64,000 nucleotides of DNA from Hyphococcus formosus (GTDB lineage: Bacteria > Pseudomonadota > Alphaproteobacteria > Caulobacterales > Parvularculaceae). Both the position numbers and the translations under genes were made by a program. The first letter of the stretch is position 1. The number at the start of each line of letters is the position of its first letter. The stretch lies in assembly GCF_046736345.1 (NCBI RefSeq), contig NZ_CP157210.1, forward strand, positions 2,108,001 to 2,172,000, written 5' to 3'. Positions 1 to 8,689 of this stretch are shown here, piece by piece. Below the pieces are notes generated by a model. That model did not search any database and had not been told where the DNA came from. It worked only from the letters and a program-made list of their open reading frames with translations.

Positions 1-104
1 CCGACGCGGGTTTTAACCACGCCCGGCTGTGCGCGAATGAGGTCCTGCATCCCCCAAAAGCACCCACCGGCAAGCACTGCACGCTCAGTATCCGCAGACA
101 TCAT
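1..104 (-). CDS. msrA: Peptide-methionine (S)-S-oxide reductase MsrA, N-terminal part only
   Basis: The gene runs off the left edge; only the first 34 codons are present. They contain the motif AGGCFWGMQ followed by PGVVKTRVG, the hallmark N-terminus of MsrA, whose Cys in GCFWG is the catalytic nucleophile that reduces methionine sulfoxide in damaged proteins. Two ATG codons occur back to back (102-104 and 99-101). An AGGAAG ribosome-binding site about six bases upstream supports the first. No signal peptide is visible, so a cytoplasmic enzyme is likely. The identification is firm despite truncation, because the active-site motif is included. Confidence 0.9.
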   Translation of the reverse strand, partial: MMSADTERAVLAGGCFWGMQDLIRAQPGVVKTRV

Positions 105-316
105 CAACTTCCTATTCACCCGTTCGCGACCACGATCGCCCGTTATTCGCGCCAAAAGCGCCCTGCGCAATTTATGGGGTCGTCCCCCGCTGCCTTAAAG
201 TATAACGCAGCTCACATTTTGGCGAGCGCACCCCATAGTCCCAATATCTGCAGTCCGCCACATAAATCGGCACTCGGCCACCGGAACTGACCCAAACGGG
301 GGGTGTTTTCTATGGT
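105..316. other. Divergent intergenic region between msrA and the MgtC-like gene
   Basis: About 210 bases hold the presumed divergent promoters. I see no convincing ORF, RNA gene or repeat here. A GGGGGG run ends about 14 bases before the plus-strand start at 317, which is distant for a ribosome-binding site. Confidence 0.4.
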
Positions 317-802
317 ATGCTAGAGGTCTTCGCATCTTCCTTTGCGACCGCGACCCCATTTGCGGAAATTTTGGCCCGAATGCTTATGGCCTGCGTTTTC
401 GCCTTTGTGATTGGCGTGGATCGCGAATATCGCAGCCGCCCCGCCGGCCTGCGCACGAATATGCTCACGGCCCTCGCCGCATGTGCTTTTACGATTATCG
501 CGATTGAAATGATTTCCGATCTGGGCAGCTATGATGACCGCACCCAACTTGACCCAATCCGTGTGGTCCAGGCGGTTACGGCGGGCGTCGCCTTCCTCGC
601 GGCGGGTACCATCATCCAATCGGGCGGAAGCGTGAAAGGTCTCACGACCGGCGCGGGCATGTGGCTCGCGGGCGCAGTCGGCCTCGCCTGCGGCGCGGGT
701 TATTTGGCGGTCGGCTTCATCGCGACCTGCCTCGCGCTTTTGATCCTGATTCCAATCAACATTTTCGAAAAGAAAATGCCGACCAAGGACGACGAAAACT
801 AG
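317..802 (+). CDS. MgtC/SapB-family inner-membrane protein
   Basis: This 161-residue protein has four to five hydrophobic segments and the family signature: a first helix ending in GVDREYRSRPAGLRTN (about residues 33-48) and a later FLAAGTIIQSGG block (about 93-104) followed by the KGLTTGAG loop. MgtC-like proteins sit in the inner membrane; in pathogens they aid survival at low Mg2+, and in other bacteria their role is unclear. The C-terminus ends in a charged EKKMPTKDDEN tail and lacks the extra cytoplasmic domain of long MgtC forms, so it is a short SapB-type member. The start is not certain because the nearest purine-rich tract is 14 bases upstream. No partner gene is adjacent on the same strand. 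Confidence 0.85.
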   Translation: MLEVFASSFATATPFAEILARMLMACVFAFVIGVDREYRSRPAGLRTNMLTALAACAFTIIAIEMISDLGSYDDRTQLDPIRVVQAVTAGVAFLAAGTIIQSGGSVKGLTTGAGMWLAGAVGLACGAGYLAVGFIATCLALLILIPINIFEKKMPTKDDEN

Positions 803-1061
803 GCTTGGCGACAGACCATCCCACAATCGGCGTATGCCCCTCCTTTTATCGAAGAAATCGCCGCCCATTTTAGTTGAAAATTGCGGGCGGGCTCTTGTTT
901 ATCCGCTTGCATGGGCTATTGGTGAGCTGCTGGCGATGGGGGCGAATTTTCACCCCTAGCCAGATAATTTGTAACGTCATTTTCGAAACTCAATGGCCCG
1001 CCGGGCCAATACAAAGCTTGCCATTCAGGTAAGCCTTCGCTGATTTAAAGGAGCGCTTTCA

Positions 1062-2252
1062 ATGTTCGCCGCCGTCACCCCTGTGCCGCCTGACGCTATT
1101 CTCGGTTTGTCCCTTGCTTACGCAGCAGACACGAGAAGCGATAAAATTGATCTTGGTGTCGGGGTGTACCGAACGATCGAGGGCGAGACACCCGTAATGG
1201 CGGCGGTTAAAAAAGCCGAAGCGTTTGTCATCGATCATCAGAACAGCAAACGCTATACGCCACCCGAAGGCGCACCCGGATTTACAGATAACATCCTTAA
1301 ACTGGTTTTCGGCGACGCCGACGTGCTTCAATCCGGTCGCGCGGCTGCGGTACAAGCGCCGGGCGGATGTGGTGCATTGCGCCTTGCCGCTGACCTGCTT
1401 AACCGCTTTGGTGCAAAAACGATTTCAACGGGCGCACCAACTTGGGCCAATCACAAACCGCTTATGGGCGCGGCTGGCTTTGATATTCAAATGCTGCCCT
1501 ATTATGACGCTGCATCGTCGTCGATCGATTTCGACGCTTATGTCGAAGCTGTTAAAAAGCTCGGGCCGAGCGATGTTCTGTTGATCCATAATTGCTGCCA
1601 CAACCCAACCGGCGCAGATCTCAGTACGGATCAAATTGATATTCTCGCGCAAATGGCCAAAGAACAAGGCTTCTTCCCGCTGATTGACGCGGCCTATCAC
1701 GGCTTCGCACAAGATCTCGAAAAAGACGCCTATATGATCCGCGCATTCGCAGATCAGGTTCCGGAAGTTTTGGTGACGTACTCTTGCTCCAAGAATTTCG
1801 GCCTTTATCGCGAACGTGTTGGTGCACTGATCGTTGTTTCCGACACTGCGGAGCGCGCACTGGCCATTAAATCCCACGCATTGAATATTGCGCGGGCGAA
1901 CTATTCCATGCCGCCGGCCCATGGCGGCGCTATCGTTTCCGAAATTCTGGGGTCACCGGAACTCTCAAAAATGTGGCGCGATGAACTTGCTGCCATGTCC
2001 GGCGAAGTTCGGGGTAACCGGCAAAAACTTGTCGCGGAAGCGGAGAAAGCAGGCCTGGGTAATCGCCTGTCTTATATCACGAACCAACATGGCATGTTTT
2101 CACTTCTTCCGCTCAACGAAGAAGAGGTCGTTAAAATGCGTGTCGATCATGGGGTTTATATTGTTGGCGGCGGCCGCATTAATATGTGCGGTGTCAACCA
2201 CACAAATGTCGAACGCCTTGTGGCTGCGTTTAAAGCCGTGACACAATCCTAA
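1062..2252 (+). CDS. Class I aspartate/aromatic amino acid aminotransferase (AspC/TyrB type)
   Basis: This is a 396-residue PLP enzyme of the AspC/TyrB subgroup, which exchanges amino groups between aspartate or aromatic amino acids and 2-oxoglutarate. Visible motifs are LGVGVYR at 31-37, HNPTG at 180-184, the PLP-ring Asp in LIDAAYHGF (D209), and the Schiff-base Lys in SCSKNFGLYRERVG (K244). The substrate-carboxylate Arg lies in GGGRINMCGV near the C-terminus. The length is normal for the family. An AAAGGAG ribosome-binding site lies just before the ATG. It is monocistronic and followed by a strong terminator. Sequence alone does not decide between AspC and TyrB preference. Confidence 0.92.
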   Translation: MFAAVTPVPPDAILGLSLAYAADTRSDKIDLGVGVYRTIEGETPVMAAVKKAEAFVIDHQNSKRYTPPEGAPGFTDNILKLVFGDADVLQSGRAAAVQAPGGCGALRLAADLLNRFGAKTISTGAPTWANHKPLMGAAGFDIQMLPYYDAASSSIDFDAYVEAVKKLGPSDVLLIHNCCHNPTGADLSTDQIDILAQMAKEQGFFPLIDAAYHGFAQDLEKDAYMIRAFADQVPEVLVTYSCSKNFGLYRERVGALIVVSDTAERALAIKSHALNIARANYSMPPAHGGAIVSEILGSPELSKMWRDELAAMSGEVRGNRQKLVAEAEKAGLGNRLSYITNQHGMFSLLPLNEEEVVKMRVDHGVYIVGGGRINMCGVNHTNVERLVAAFKAVTQS

Positions 2253-2279
2253 ATATTTCTTTCAAAGAAAATCAGAAAA

Positions 2280-2309
2280 GGGCGTGCGGACTGCACGCCC
2301 TTTTTGTTT
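2280..2309 (+). terminator. Rho-independent terminator of the aminotransferase gene
   Basis: A perfect 8-bp stem, GGGCGTGC (2280-2287) with GCACGCCC (2293-2300), closes a five-base GGACT loop and is followed by TTTTTG. It starts 27 bases after the stop codon. Confidence 0.92.
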
Positions 2310-2373
2310 GTTGGCTGACGAAAGTCACAAACCCACAAAGTTTTCGGCGATCATCCGATGACTGGAAATCTTA

Positions 2374-3315
2374 CTATTCCGCCCTCACCTGTGCGCGATA
2401 GGCATGGGGGCTTAAGCCACGCGCGCGTTTAAAGGCGGCACTAAAGGCAAAGGGGCTGCTATAGCCAATCTTGTCGGCGACTGTTCCGACGGTTTCATCG
2501 GGCTTACTCAATAAATCGGCGGCCATTGCCATTCGCCAGTTCTTCAAAAACGTCATTGGCGGCTCGCCTACGATATCGTTAAATCGGCGCGCAAGACTGG
2601 CGCGCGATGCATTGGTTTCTGCCGCGAGTTTATCGAGCGTCCAAGAACGACGCGGGTCTTGATGAATGAGCGCCAATGCCCGCTCAACAATCGGATCACC
2701 TTGCGATCGCCACGAAACCGGCCGTGCGGCATCATCTTTCGCCGCCCATGCTTTGAGCGCCGCCGTCAACAGAAGGTCAAACAAACGGTCTAATACCGCG
2801 GCTTGCCCCGGCTCATCTTTGGTCACTTCGTCAACGAGGAAAGACACCAAAGGCGAGTCCCAATCGTCTTGGTTCAACGATATGACCGGCGGCAACAACT
2901 TCCCGAGCTTGTCGCTCACCGTACTTAGATGTTCATAGGCACCGACAATAAAAATACTCTCCCCTTGCGGATCATTCCCCCATGTTCGGATACCGAGATC
3001 CATTTCTTCGAATAGGGAATTTCCGTCGAGATCTACGCATTGTTGCTGTGGTTTGATGACAATTTCCGGCGTGACATCCGGTGCGCTCACAACACAATAA
3101 TGTTCGGGTGCACGGGTGACAGCAACACCGCCGGGCCGCACATGGTGGGGCGCGCCCTCATCGGGAACAACCCAGAAATCGCCATGGACCGCTGCGATTA
3201 AGGTCACTGGCGATTCCGCGATGACCCGCAGGCCCCAAGGGGCGCGCATGACACCGCGAAGCGCAAACGCACCACGGGCGCGGGTCCCCTCCAAAAGATT
3301 AGCTATCCCGTCCAT
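2374..3315 (-). CDS. AraC-family transcriptional regulator with N-terminal cupin domain
   Basis: This 313-residue regulator has an N-terminal cupin-like sensor (about residues 15-200; the stretch with HHVRPGGVAV and APEHYCVV resembles the Cupin_6 type). The C-terminal pair of helix-turn-helix motifs spans about 210-310, with WTLDKLAAETNASRASLARRF and the second-HTH signature GYSSPFAFSAAFKRARGLSPHAYR. It is divergent from the DUF1772/MBL/serine hydrolase genes that begin at 3410, so it is the obvious candidate to control them and itself. The inducer is unknown. Related cupin-AraC proteins often respond to small hydrophobic or aromatic compounds. Confidence 0.88.
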   Translation of the reverse strand: MDGIANLLEGTRARGAFALRGVMRAPWGLRVIAESPVTLIAAVHGDFWVVPDEGAPHHVRPGGVAVTRAPEHYCVVSAPDVTPEIVIKPQQQCVDLDGNSLFEEMDLGIRTWGNDPQGESIFIVGAYEHLSTVSDKLGKLLPPVISLNQDDWDSPLVSFLVDEVTKDEPGQAAVLDRLFDLLLTAALKAWAAKDDAARPVSWRSQGDPIVERALALIHQDPRRSWTLDKLAAETNASRASLARRFNDIVGEPPMTFLKNWRMAMAADLLSKPDETVGTVADKIGYSSPFAFSAAFKRARGLSPHAYRAQVRAE

Positions 3316-3409
3316 CGATGAAAATTAGACGATCTCGTATGAATATGACTAGCCCTAACATGGGCCAATTTGCGTCCCGCCCGTATATCTCGGCCAGAAC
3401 CAAGAATTA

Positions 3410-3910
3410 ATGGGCACAACGATGATCAATTCAATTCTAATCATTTTGCTTTGGATCGGCGCAATCGGCTGCGGATTGATGGCAGGGATTTACTTCGCCT
3501 TCTCCACTTTCATCATGTCGTCGCTCGCGCGGATTGAAACACCATCGGGAATTTTAGCGATGCAATCGATCAATGAAACGATCCTGCGCTCTCCGTTTAT
3601 GCCGTTATTTTTTGGCACGACCCTTTGCGCAGCGGCCACCTTCGTTATCGCTTTAAGAAACACAGCCGCCACCGATACGGGATTAGTTATCGCCGCGTGC
3701 GTAATTTACATCGGCGGCATGTTTCTCGTCACGGCTATATTGAATGTTCCGCTCAACAACATCCTCAAGGATGTCGATCCATATTCCGCACACGGCGCAG
3801 AGGTCTGGGACCACTACCTCCTCCGCTGGACCCTGTGGAATCACATTCGGACCGGCGCATCGCTTCTCTCGGCAATTCTTTTTTTCATCTCACTCAAGGG
3901 AGACATCTGA
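3410..3910 (+). CDS. DUF1772 (anthrone oxygenase-like) membrane protein
   Basis: This 166-residue protein has four predicted membrane helices: about residues 6-28, 60-80, 90-112 and 145-163. The family signature includes AGIYFAFSTFIM in the first helix, NVPLNN after the third, and a W..YLLRWTLWNHIRT stretch before the last. DUF1772 includes fungal anthrone oxygenases (TcmI/HypC-like), while most bacterial members are uncharacterised. Its stop codon overlaps the ATG of the next gene by one base (TGATG), so the two are translationally coupled. The second Met (position 5) is an alternative start. Confidence 0.8.
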   Translation: MGTTMINSILIILLWIGAIGCGLMAGIYFAFSTFIMSSLARIETPSGILAMQSINETILRSPFMPLFFGTTLCAAATFVIALRNTAATDTGLVIAACVIYIGGMFLVTAILNVPLNNILKDVDPYSAHGAEVWDHYLLRWTLWNHIRTGASLLSAILFFISLKGDI

Positions 3911-4983
3911 TGAAAGCGCGTATAAAAATGACGGCCACCCCTTTATTGGCCGGCCTTTCTGCGATTGCATGGGCCACGGCGGCCATGGCCGAAACACAGT
4001 CACCTAAGCCCCAATTTAATACGGCAAATGATATTGGCTATGATGTAAATGACCCCAGCTATTTCGCAAACTTCGCGCCGGAACGCCCCGCTATGCTCGC
4101 GCGGATGCCCGAGATTTCTGCGGATACCGGGCTGCACCTTTCAGAGATAGAACCGGGCCTCTTCTTTGTAACAGACGGCGTCTATCAATCCGCTTTTCTC
4201 GTGACCGACGAAGGTATCGCCGTGTTTGATGCGCCGCCTAGCTACGCCCATAAACTTCCGGACCTTATTCGAAAAACCGCACCTGATAGCCAAATCCGCT
4301 ATTTAATCTATAGCCACAATCACAGCGATCACATTGGCGGCGCGGGCGTATTTGCGGAAATCGAGGGGTTGGACATTATTGCCCATGAGCGTACCGCAGA
4401 GAGCCTCGGCAAAAGTGATCGAACAGACCTCCCCTTGCCGACAATCACATTTTCCGGCGATCATCAATTTGAATTCGGCGGTGTACCAATTGAAATCGCT
4501 ACCGCATCATTTCATGCAGAGGATGTGGATACGATTGTATATCTACCTGATCAAAAGTTCGTTATGGCGGTAGATACTATCACGCCCGGTGAAGTACCGT
4601 TCATGAACTTCGGTGCTACATCCGATGTGGGCGCTTACATGACATTCTTTGACACCATTCTCGAATATGACTTCGAGCATCTTTTATCGGGGCATGTGTC
4701 AGTATTAGGCACGCGAGAGGATGTCATCATCAATCGCGATTACGCCTTTGACGTTCGGCAAACCGCAGGGAAAACGATGACAACATTCTTTGACGAATTC
4801 GAAACTGCATTCGCAAATTTTGAATACAAGAACGCCAATCTAGGCTATCGCGCCGCAATCGAGTCCGTACGCCGTCAATGTGCCGAAGAGATAATTGATC
4901 GCTGGCAGGACAAATTATCCGTTGTTGATGTGTGGGCGGACAGCCATTGCGAGACTGTCATTCTTTACAACATCATGCACTAA
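3910..4983 (+). CDS. Exported MBL-fold metallo-hydrolase
   Basis: Starting at the ATG that overlaps the upstream stop gives 357 residues. A Sec-type signal peptide is clear, with a likely cut after AMA (27/28). The metallo-beta-lactamase fold carries the zinc motif HNHSDH (H136, H138, D140, H141) in a YSHNHSDHIGG context, and later metal-ligand candidates in ASFHAEDVD and LLSGHVSVLG. The fold covers hydrolases such as lactonases, glyoxalases and beta-lactamases; a C-terminal extension of about 90 residues does not identify the substrate. A longer in-frame reading from 3625 overlaps the DUF1772 gene and lacks a signal peptide at its end, so I reject that start. It acts in the periplasm or on the surface. 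Confidence 0.87.
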   Translation: MKARIKMTATPLLAGLSAIAWATAAMAETQSPKPQFNTANDIGYDVNDPSYFANFAPERPAMLARMPEISADTGLHLSEIEPGLFFVTDGVYQSAFLVTDEGIAVFDAPPSYAHKLPDLIRKTAPDSQIRYLIYSHNHSDHIGGAGVFAEIEGLDIIAHERTAESLGKSDRTDLPLPTITFSGDHQFEFGGVPIEIATASFHAEDVDTIVYLPDQKFVMAVDTITPGEVPFMNFGATSDVGAYMTFFDTILEYDFEHLLSGHVSVLGTREDVIINRDYAFDVRQTAGKTMTTFFDEFETAFANFEYKNANLGYRAAIESVRRQCAEEIIDRWQDKLSVVDVWADSHCETVILYNIMH

Positions 4984-5034
4984 TCAGATTGAGCGGGCAC
5001 GGGAAATTTGTGTCGGGCTGGAGAAATCAACGTA

Positions 5035-6282
5035 ATGAAGATTGTTAAAACCATATCAATTGTCCTCGGGACCATTATTGCGCTCGGCGCTTGGGTCGCA
5101 TTCACGATATTCGGCGCATTTCTTGGCTGGTGGATGAAACCAATCGCAACGCCAGATGACCATGACGCTTTTATTGAAAAAGCGACAACTGCCATCGCGA
5201 GCAATAATTTGGGGAACACCGCGTTTGTCCTCATTGAAAATGGTGAAGTGGTCGGGGAATATTATGCGCAATCTGGCCGCAATATCGATTCGCATACAGC
5301 CTTCCCGACCGCGTCGTTCAGCAAATGGATCACCGCTCTCGGGGTAAACGCGCTGGCAGATCAAGGCCGCATAGATCTCGACGCACCGGTCTCTACCTAT
5401 CTCTCTCGCTGGCATCTGCCGGAGACAGGCTATAACAATGACGGCGTAACAATCCGGCGACTTTTAAGCCATACGGCAGGACTGACGGACGGTCTCGGAT
5501 TTGCAGATTTCGGCACCGATGAAGATATTCCCGCCCTCGAAGACAGCCTGTCTAACCCGCGTGCGTCATCCGGTGAGGATGTTGTTATCGCAGCCGGTGC
5601 CGAACCGGGTGAAAGCTTTGCTTATTCCGGCGGCGGTTATCTGATTTTGCAGCTTTTGATCGAGGAAGTCTCCGGCCAATCCTTTGAAGACTTTATAGAC
5701 GAGACCATTTTAAGCCCGCTCGATATGCGCGAATCTTCATTCGCTTTTATCGGCGACATTCCAAACGCAACGGCATCTTTTACCGTCACTGGCGTTGAGG
5801 CCCCGCAATATAAATATGCCGCGCTTGGGGCCACCGGTTTTTCAAGCTCCACGTCTGATCTGACAAAACTGGTCAAGGCGATGATCGCGTCAACGCCATC
5901 TTTTGGTGTTACCACAGAGACATTGACCTCGATGCGCGCACCGATCGCCTATGTTTTTGGAAGCCCAATTTGGGGTTCAGGTCCGATGTTGTTCGCCCCA
6001 ACCGGGGCCGGCGACTACATTTATGGACATGATGGGGTAAATGAGCCAGCGATAAATGTCTCTGTTCGGATCAACCCCATTACCAATGACGCTTATATCA
6101 TGTTGGTCAATGGCCACCCATCATTAGCGAGCGACATTGGAGGCGAATGGGTGTTATGGCAAAGCGGCATTCCCGACTTCCTCTCAACGGAGCGAGCCTT
6201 GGAAAGCGCCCTGAAACCCGCAGCCATCGGCAGCGTGATCATCCTTTTGGTGATTGCATTTTTTATCCGACGCAGCCGATGA
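5035..6282 (+). CDS. Membrane-anchored serine hydrolase of the class C beta-lactamase/EstB family
   Basis: Starting at the ATG with a GGAGAA ribosome-binding site, the protein is 415 residues. It has an N-terminal hydrophobic segment (about 5-32), a class C beta-lactamase-like domain with the SxxK nucleophile motif SFSK (S94-K97), a tyrosine motif YSGGGY where the family usually has YxN, and a late HDG in YGHDGVNEP replacing the KTG box. A second hydrophobic segment at the extreme C-terminus ends in RRSR. These proteins are usually esterases, D-aminopeptidases or beta-lactamase-like hydrolases, and the substrate is unknown. It is third in the set facing the AraC gene and may be co-transcribed with it. 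Confidence 0.85.
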   Translation: MKIVKTISIVLGTIIALGAWVAFTIFGAFLGWWMKPIATPDDHDAFIEKATTAIASNNLGNTAFVLIENGEVVGEYYAQSGRNIDSHTAFPTASFSKWITALGVNALADQGRIDLDAPVSTYLSRWHLPETGYNNDGVTIRRLLSHTAGLTDGLGFADFGTDEDIPALEDSLSNPRASSGEDVVIAAGAEPGESFAYSGGGYLILQLLIEEVSGQSFEDFIDETILSPLDMRESSFAFIGDIPNATASFTVTGVEAPQYKYAALGATGFSSSTSDLTKLVKAMIASTPSFGVTTETLTSMRAPIAYVFGSPIWGSGPMLFAPTGAGDYIYGHDGVNEPAINVSVRINPITNDAYIMLVNGHPSLASDIGGEWVLWQSGIPDFLSTERALESALKPAAIGSVIILLVIAFFIRRSR

Positions 6283-6409
6283 CATCGGTAGCGCGATAAA
6301 TTTTTTCGACGCTAATAAATGGATTGCGTCTTTCGGGATAACGCATCACGATAGATTATTAGTCTCCAGGGGGAGGCGGTAATCAGCGATACCGTCAAAC
6401 ATTCTAATT

Positions 6410-7654
6410 ATGCACGCAGCCAATAAATCGCGGGAAGCCAAACAGGAACGCTCAGCATTACGCCAACAACGCATTCTTGAAGCCACCATCGAACTCATTG
6501 CGGAGAACGGGGTTGCATCCGTCAATCACCGGCTGATTGCCAAACGCGCGGAGGTCTCCCTTGCGGCGACGACCTATCATTTCGCAACGAAATCGGAAAT
6601 TATTTCGCGGGCATCCGCGTTGTTGCTCGAAAAATATATAGAACGCTTTGACAATTTCGCGGCGCGGCAACTCGATTCCAAAACAATAACGTTTCGTGAT
6701 TTTGCAATGCGCGTTGTCTGTAACGCAGCCGAAAAAAACCGTCAGGAATCCTTGGCATGGTGCGAAATCATGCTGCACGCCGCGCGCAATAAAGAAGCCC
6801 GGATCATGGCGCAGGACTGGTATAACAGTCTTGGCGATATCTGGAAAAAAATCGCAGATGCGCTCGATGAGCCCAATACTGACGAGAAGATTCAATCTGC
6901 GATTGATATTGTTGTCGGCATGTTATTTGTCGTCATCCCACTTGGCATTTCTGAACATGATGCCAAGCGCTCACTGATCGACAAAAACGCGCCCGACGAC
7001 ATCTGGTCATTGCCTAAGCCCCCAGACGAGCAAACCGAAACACCGCCAAAACGGCGCAGTAAAAAATCAAAACTAACCCGCGCCGCGATTTTGGCATCAG
7101 CCATCGATATTTTGACAAAGGATGGTCCCGGCGGGCTTACCTATCAGGCAGTCGCCGAACATTCTGGTCTTGTCAGATCGGCACCGATTTACCACTACCC
7201 GACCATGGCTTCATTATTGAGTGCGGCACAGGCCTGTCTGTTTGCGCAGTCAAAAGATCGGTACAGAGAGGTTATGTCGGGCGTTAATCGTGATGCAACG
7301 AAAACCAACGATATTATCGAATTAACAGTTTCTGTTTTCCGGCATGAAGCCAAAAAATACGGCGCGAAAAATCTCGCCAGTCTTCCGATCTGGCTCGAAG
7401 CCGCACGGCAAGCGGAAATTCGCCCCGTGGTTTGGGACGCCTTTTGCGACCAGAACAAAGCCTGGGAACGGGCCTTTGCCCGAATCGGTCTGGATGCAAA
7501 ACCGCTCGATGCCTTGATTCTCCACCGTTTGTTCGTGGGAAAGCTGGTTCGGGCCCTTGCCACCGGCTCTGATGAGGCGACCCTCAGTCGAATTCACGAC
7601 GAATTTGCGTTCGATATTCGCGCTATATTTGAGGGTTCGCACTGGGCCTCATAA
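6410..7654 (+). CDS. Tandem TetR regulator (two TetR repressor units in one chain)
   Basis: This 414-residue protein contains two complete TetR DNA-binding domains. The first, at about residues 18-66, has RILEATIELIAENG and LAATTYHFATKSEI. The second, at about 222-272, has RAAILASAIDILTKDG and RSAPIYHYPTMASL. Each is followed by a helical ligand-binding region. A short Lys/Arg-rich and Pro-rich linker near 205-222 joins the halves. A normal TetR protein has about 200 residues and works as a dimer, so this looks like a covalent double. It lies just upstream of the SDR/thiolase pair and probably controls those genes or its own promoter. The effector is unknown. Confidence 0.85.
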   Translation: MHAANKSREAKQERSALRQQRILEATIELIAENGVASVNHRLIAKRAEVSLAATTYHFATKSEIISRASALLLEKYIERFDNFAARQLDSKTITFRDFAMRVVCNAAEKNRQESLAWCEIMLHAARNKEARIMAQDWYNSLGDIWKKIADALDEPNTDEKIQSAIDIVVGMLFVVIPLGISEHDAKRSLIDKNAPDDIWSLPKPPDEQTETPPKRRSKKSKLTRAAILASAIDILTKDGPGGLTYQAVAEHSGLVRSAPIYHYPTMASLLSAAQACLFAQSKDRYREVMSGVNRDATKTNDIIELTVSVFRHEAKKYGAKNLASLPIWLEAARQAEIRPVVWDAFCDQNKAWERAFARIGLDAKPLDALILHRLFVGKLVRALATGSDEATLSRIHDEFAFDIRAIFEGSHWAS

Positions 7655-7764
7655 AATTGGTACAAATGATCAAAAACTATTGACATTCGCAGCTGCAAAA
7701 AACTACCTTCCCTCGCGGGAGGGCGCACCCAAAGCGGTAATTGCGCACTTGTTATGGAGTGAGA

Positions 7765-8676
7765 ATGTCAATCGATTTAACTGGCAAGGTTGCCATTGTG
7801 ACCGGTGCTGGCGGCGGATTGGGCCGCGCACATGCACTGCTTTTGGGTAAGCGCGGCGCGAAAGTCGTCGTCAATGATCTGGGCGCTAATGTCGATGGGT
7901 CGGGCGGATCTATTTCTGCGGCGGCGCAGGTTGTCGCTGAACTGAAAGATATGGGCTGCGACGCTTTTGCGAATGGCGCCTCGGTAACGGAATTCGATCA
8001 GGTCGAAGCCATGGTTTCCGAAACGGTCGATCGCTGGGGCCGTGTCGATATTTTGGTCAATAATGCGGGCATTCTTCGCGATAAAAGCTTTATGAAAATG
8101 TCCATCGATGACTTTAAAACCGTCGTCGATGTTCACCTCATGGGCGCGGTACATTGCACAAAAGCCGTTTGGCCGATTATGCGTGAACAGAATTTCGGTC
8201 GCATCGTAATGACCACCTCGTCTTCCGGGCTTTATGGCAATTTCGGTCAAGCGAATTATGGCGCGGCGAAAATGGCCCTCGTCGGATTGATGCAAACGCT
8301 TGCGCTTGAGGGTGAGCGGTACAATATCCGCGTGAACTCACTCGCACCGACAGCGGGCACGCGCATGCTCGAAGGGCTGTTACCGCAAGAACAGCTAGAC
8401 CTTTTGACCCCAGAAGTTGTGAGCCCGGCGATGCTTGCGCTGGTTACGGACGATGCCCCGACGCGGACGGTTTTGTGTGCCGGGGCGGGCGGTGTCGAAC
8501 AGGCAAATATCACGCTGACCAAAGGGATTTTTATCGGTGCGGATGACGACGCGCCGGAGAAACTCGTCGCCAATATGTCGGAAATCTCGGATCGCTCGAA
8601 CGAAATAGTTCCCAGCAGCGGCGCGGCGCAAGGGGCGCTTGAACTCGAAAAAGCTGGCTACAAACCGGCACAATAG
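7765..8676 (+). CDS. SDR-family NAD(P)-dependent oxidoreductase (HSD17B4/MFE-2-like 3-hydroxyacyl-CoA dehydrogenase)
   Basis: From the ATG with a GGAG site seven bases before it, the protein is 303 residues. It shows the SDR cofactor motif TGAGGGLGRAHA, the VVNDLG stretch, NNAGIL and the catalytic YGAAK after the Ser-containing TTSSSGLYGN. The insertion after the first beta strand (GANVDGSGGS) and the overall length match the dehydrogenase part of peroxisomal multifunctional enzyme type 2, which oxidises 3-hydroxyacyl-CoA, including steroid side-chain intermediates. It sits 13 bases upstream of a thiolase, fitting the last two steps of beta-oxidation. Confidence 0.88.
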   Translation: MSIDLTGKVAIVTGAGGGLGRAHALLLGKRGAKVVVNDLGANVDGSGGSISAAAQVVAELKDMGCDAFANGASVTEFDQVEAMVSETVDRWGRVDILVNNAGILRDKSFMKMSIDDFKTVVDVHLMGAVHCTKAVWPIMREQNFGRIVMTTSSSGLYGNFGQANYGAAKMALVGLMQTLALEGERYNIRVNSLAPTAGTRMLEGLLPQEQLDLLTPEVVSPAMLALVTDDAPTRTVLCAGAGGVEQANITLTKGIFIGADDDAPEKLVANMSEISDRSNEIVPSSGAAQGALELEKAGYKPAQ

Positions 8677-8689
8677 GAAAGGAACTAAC

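Noticed and set aside
1425..1922. Long minus-strand frame of 165 codons opposite the aminotransferase
   Set aside because: It mirrors a clear PLP enzyme with all motifs, has no ribosome-binding site and no recognisable domain.
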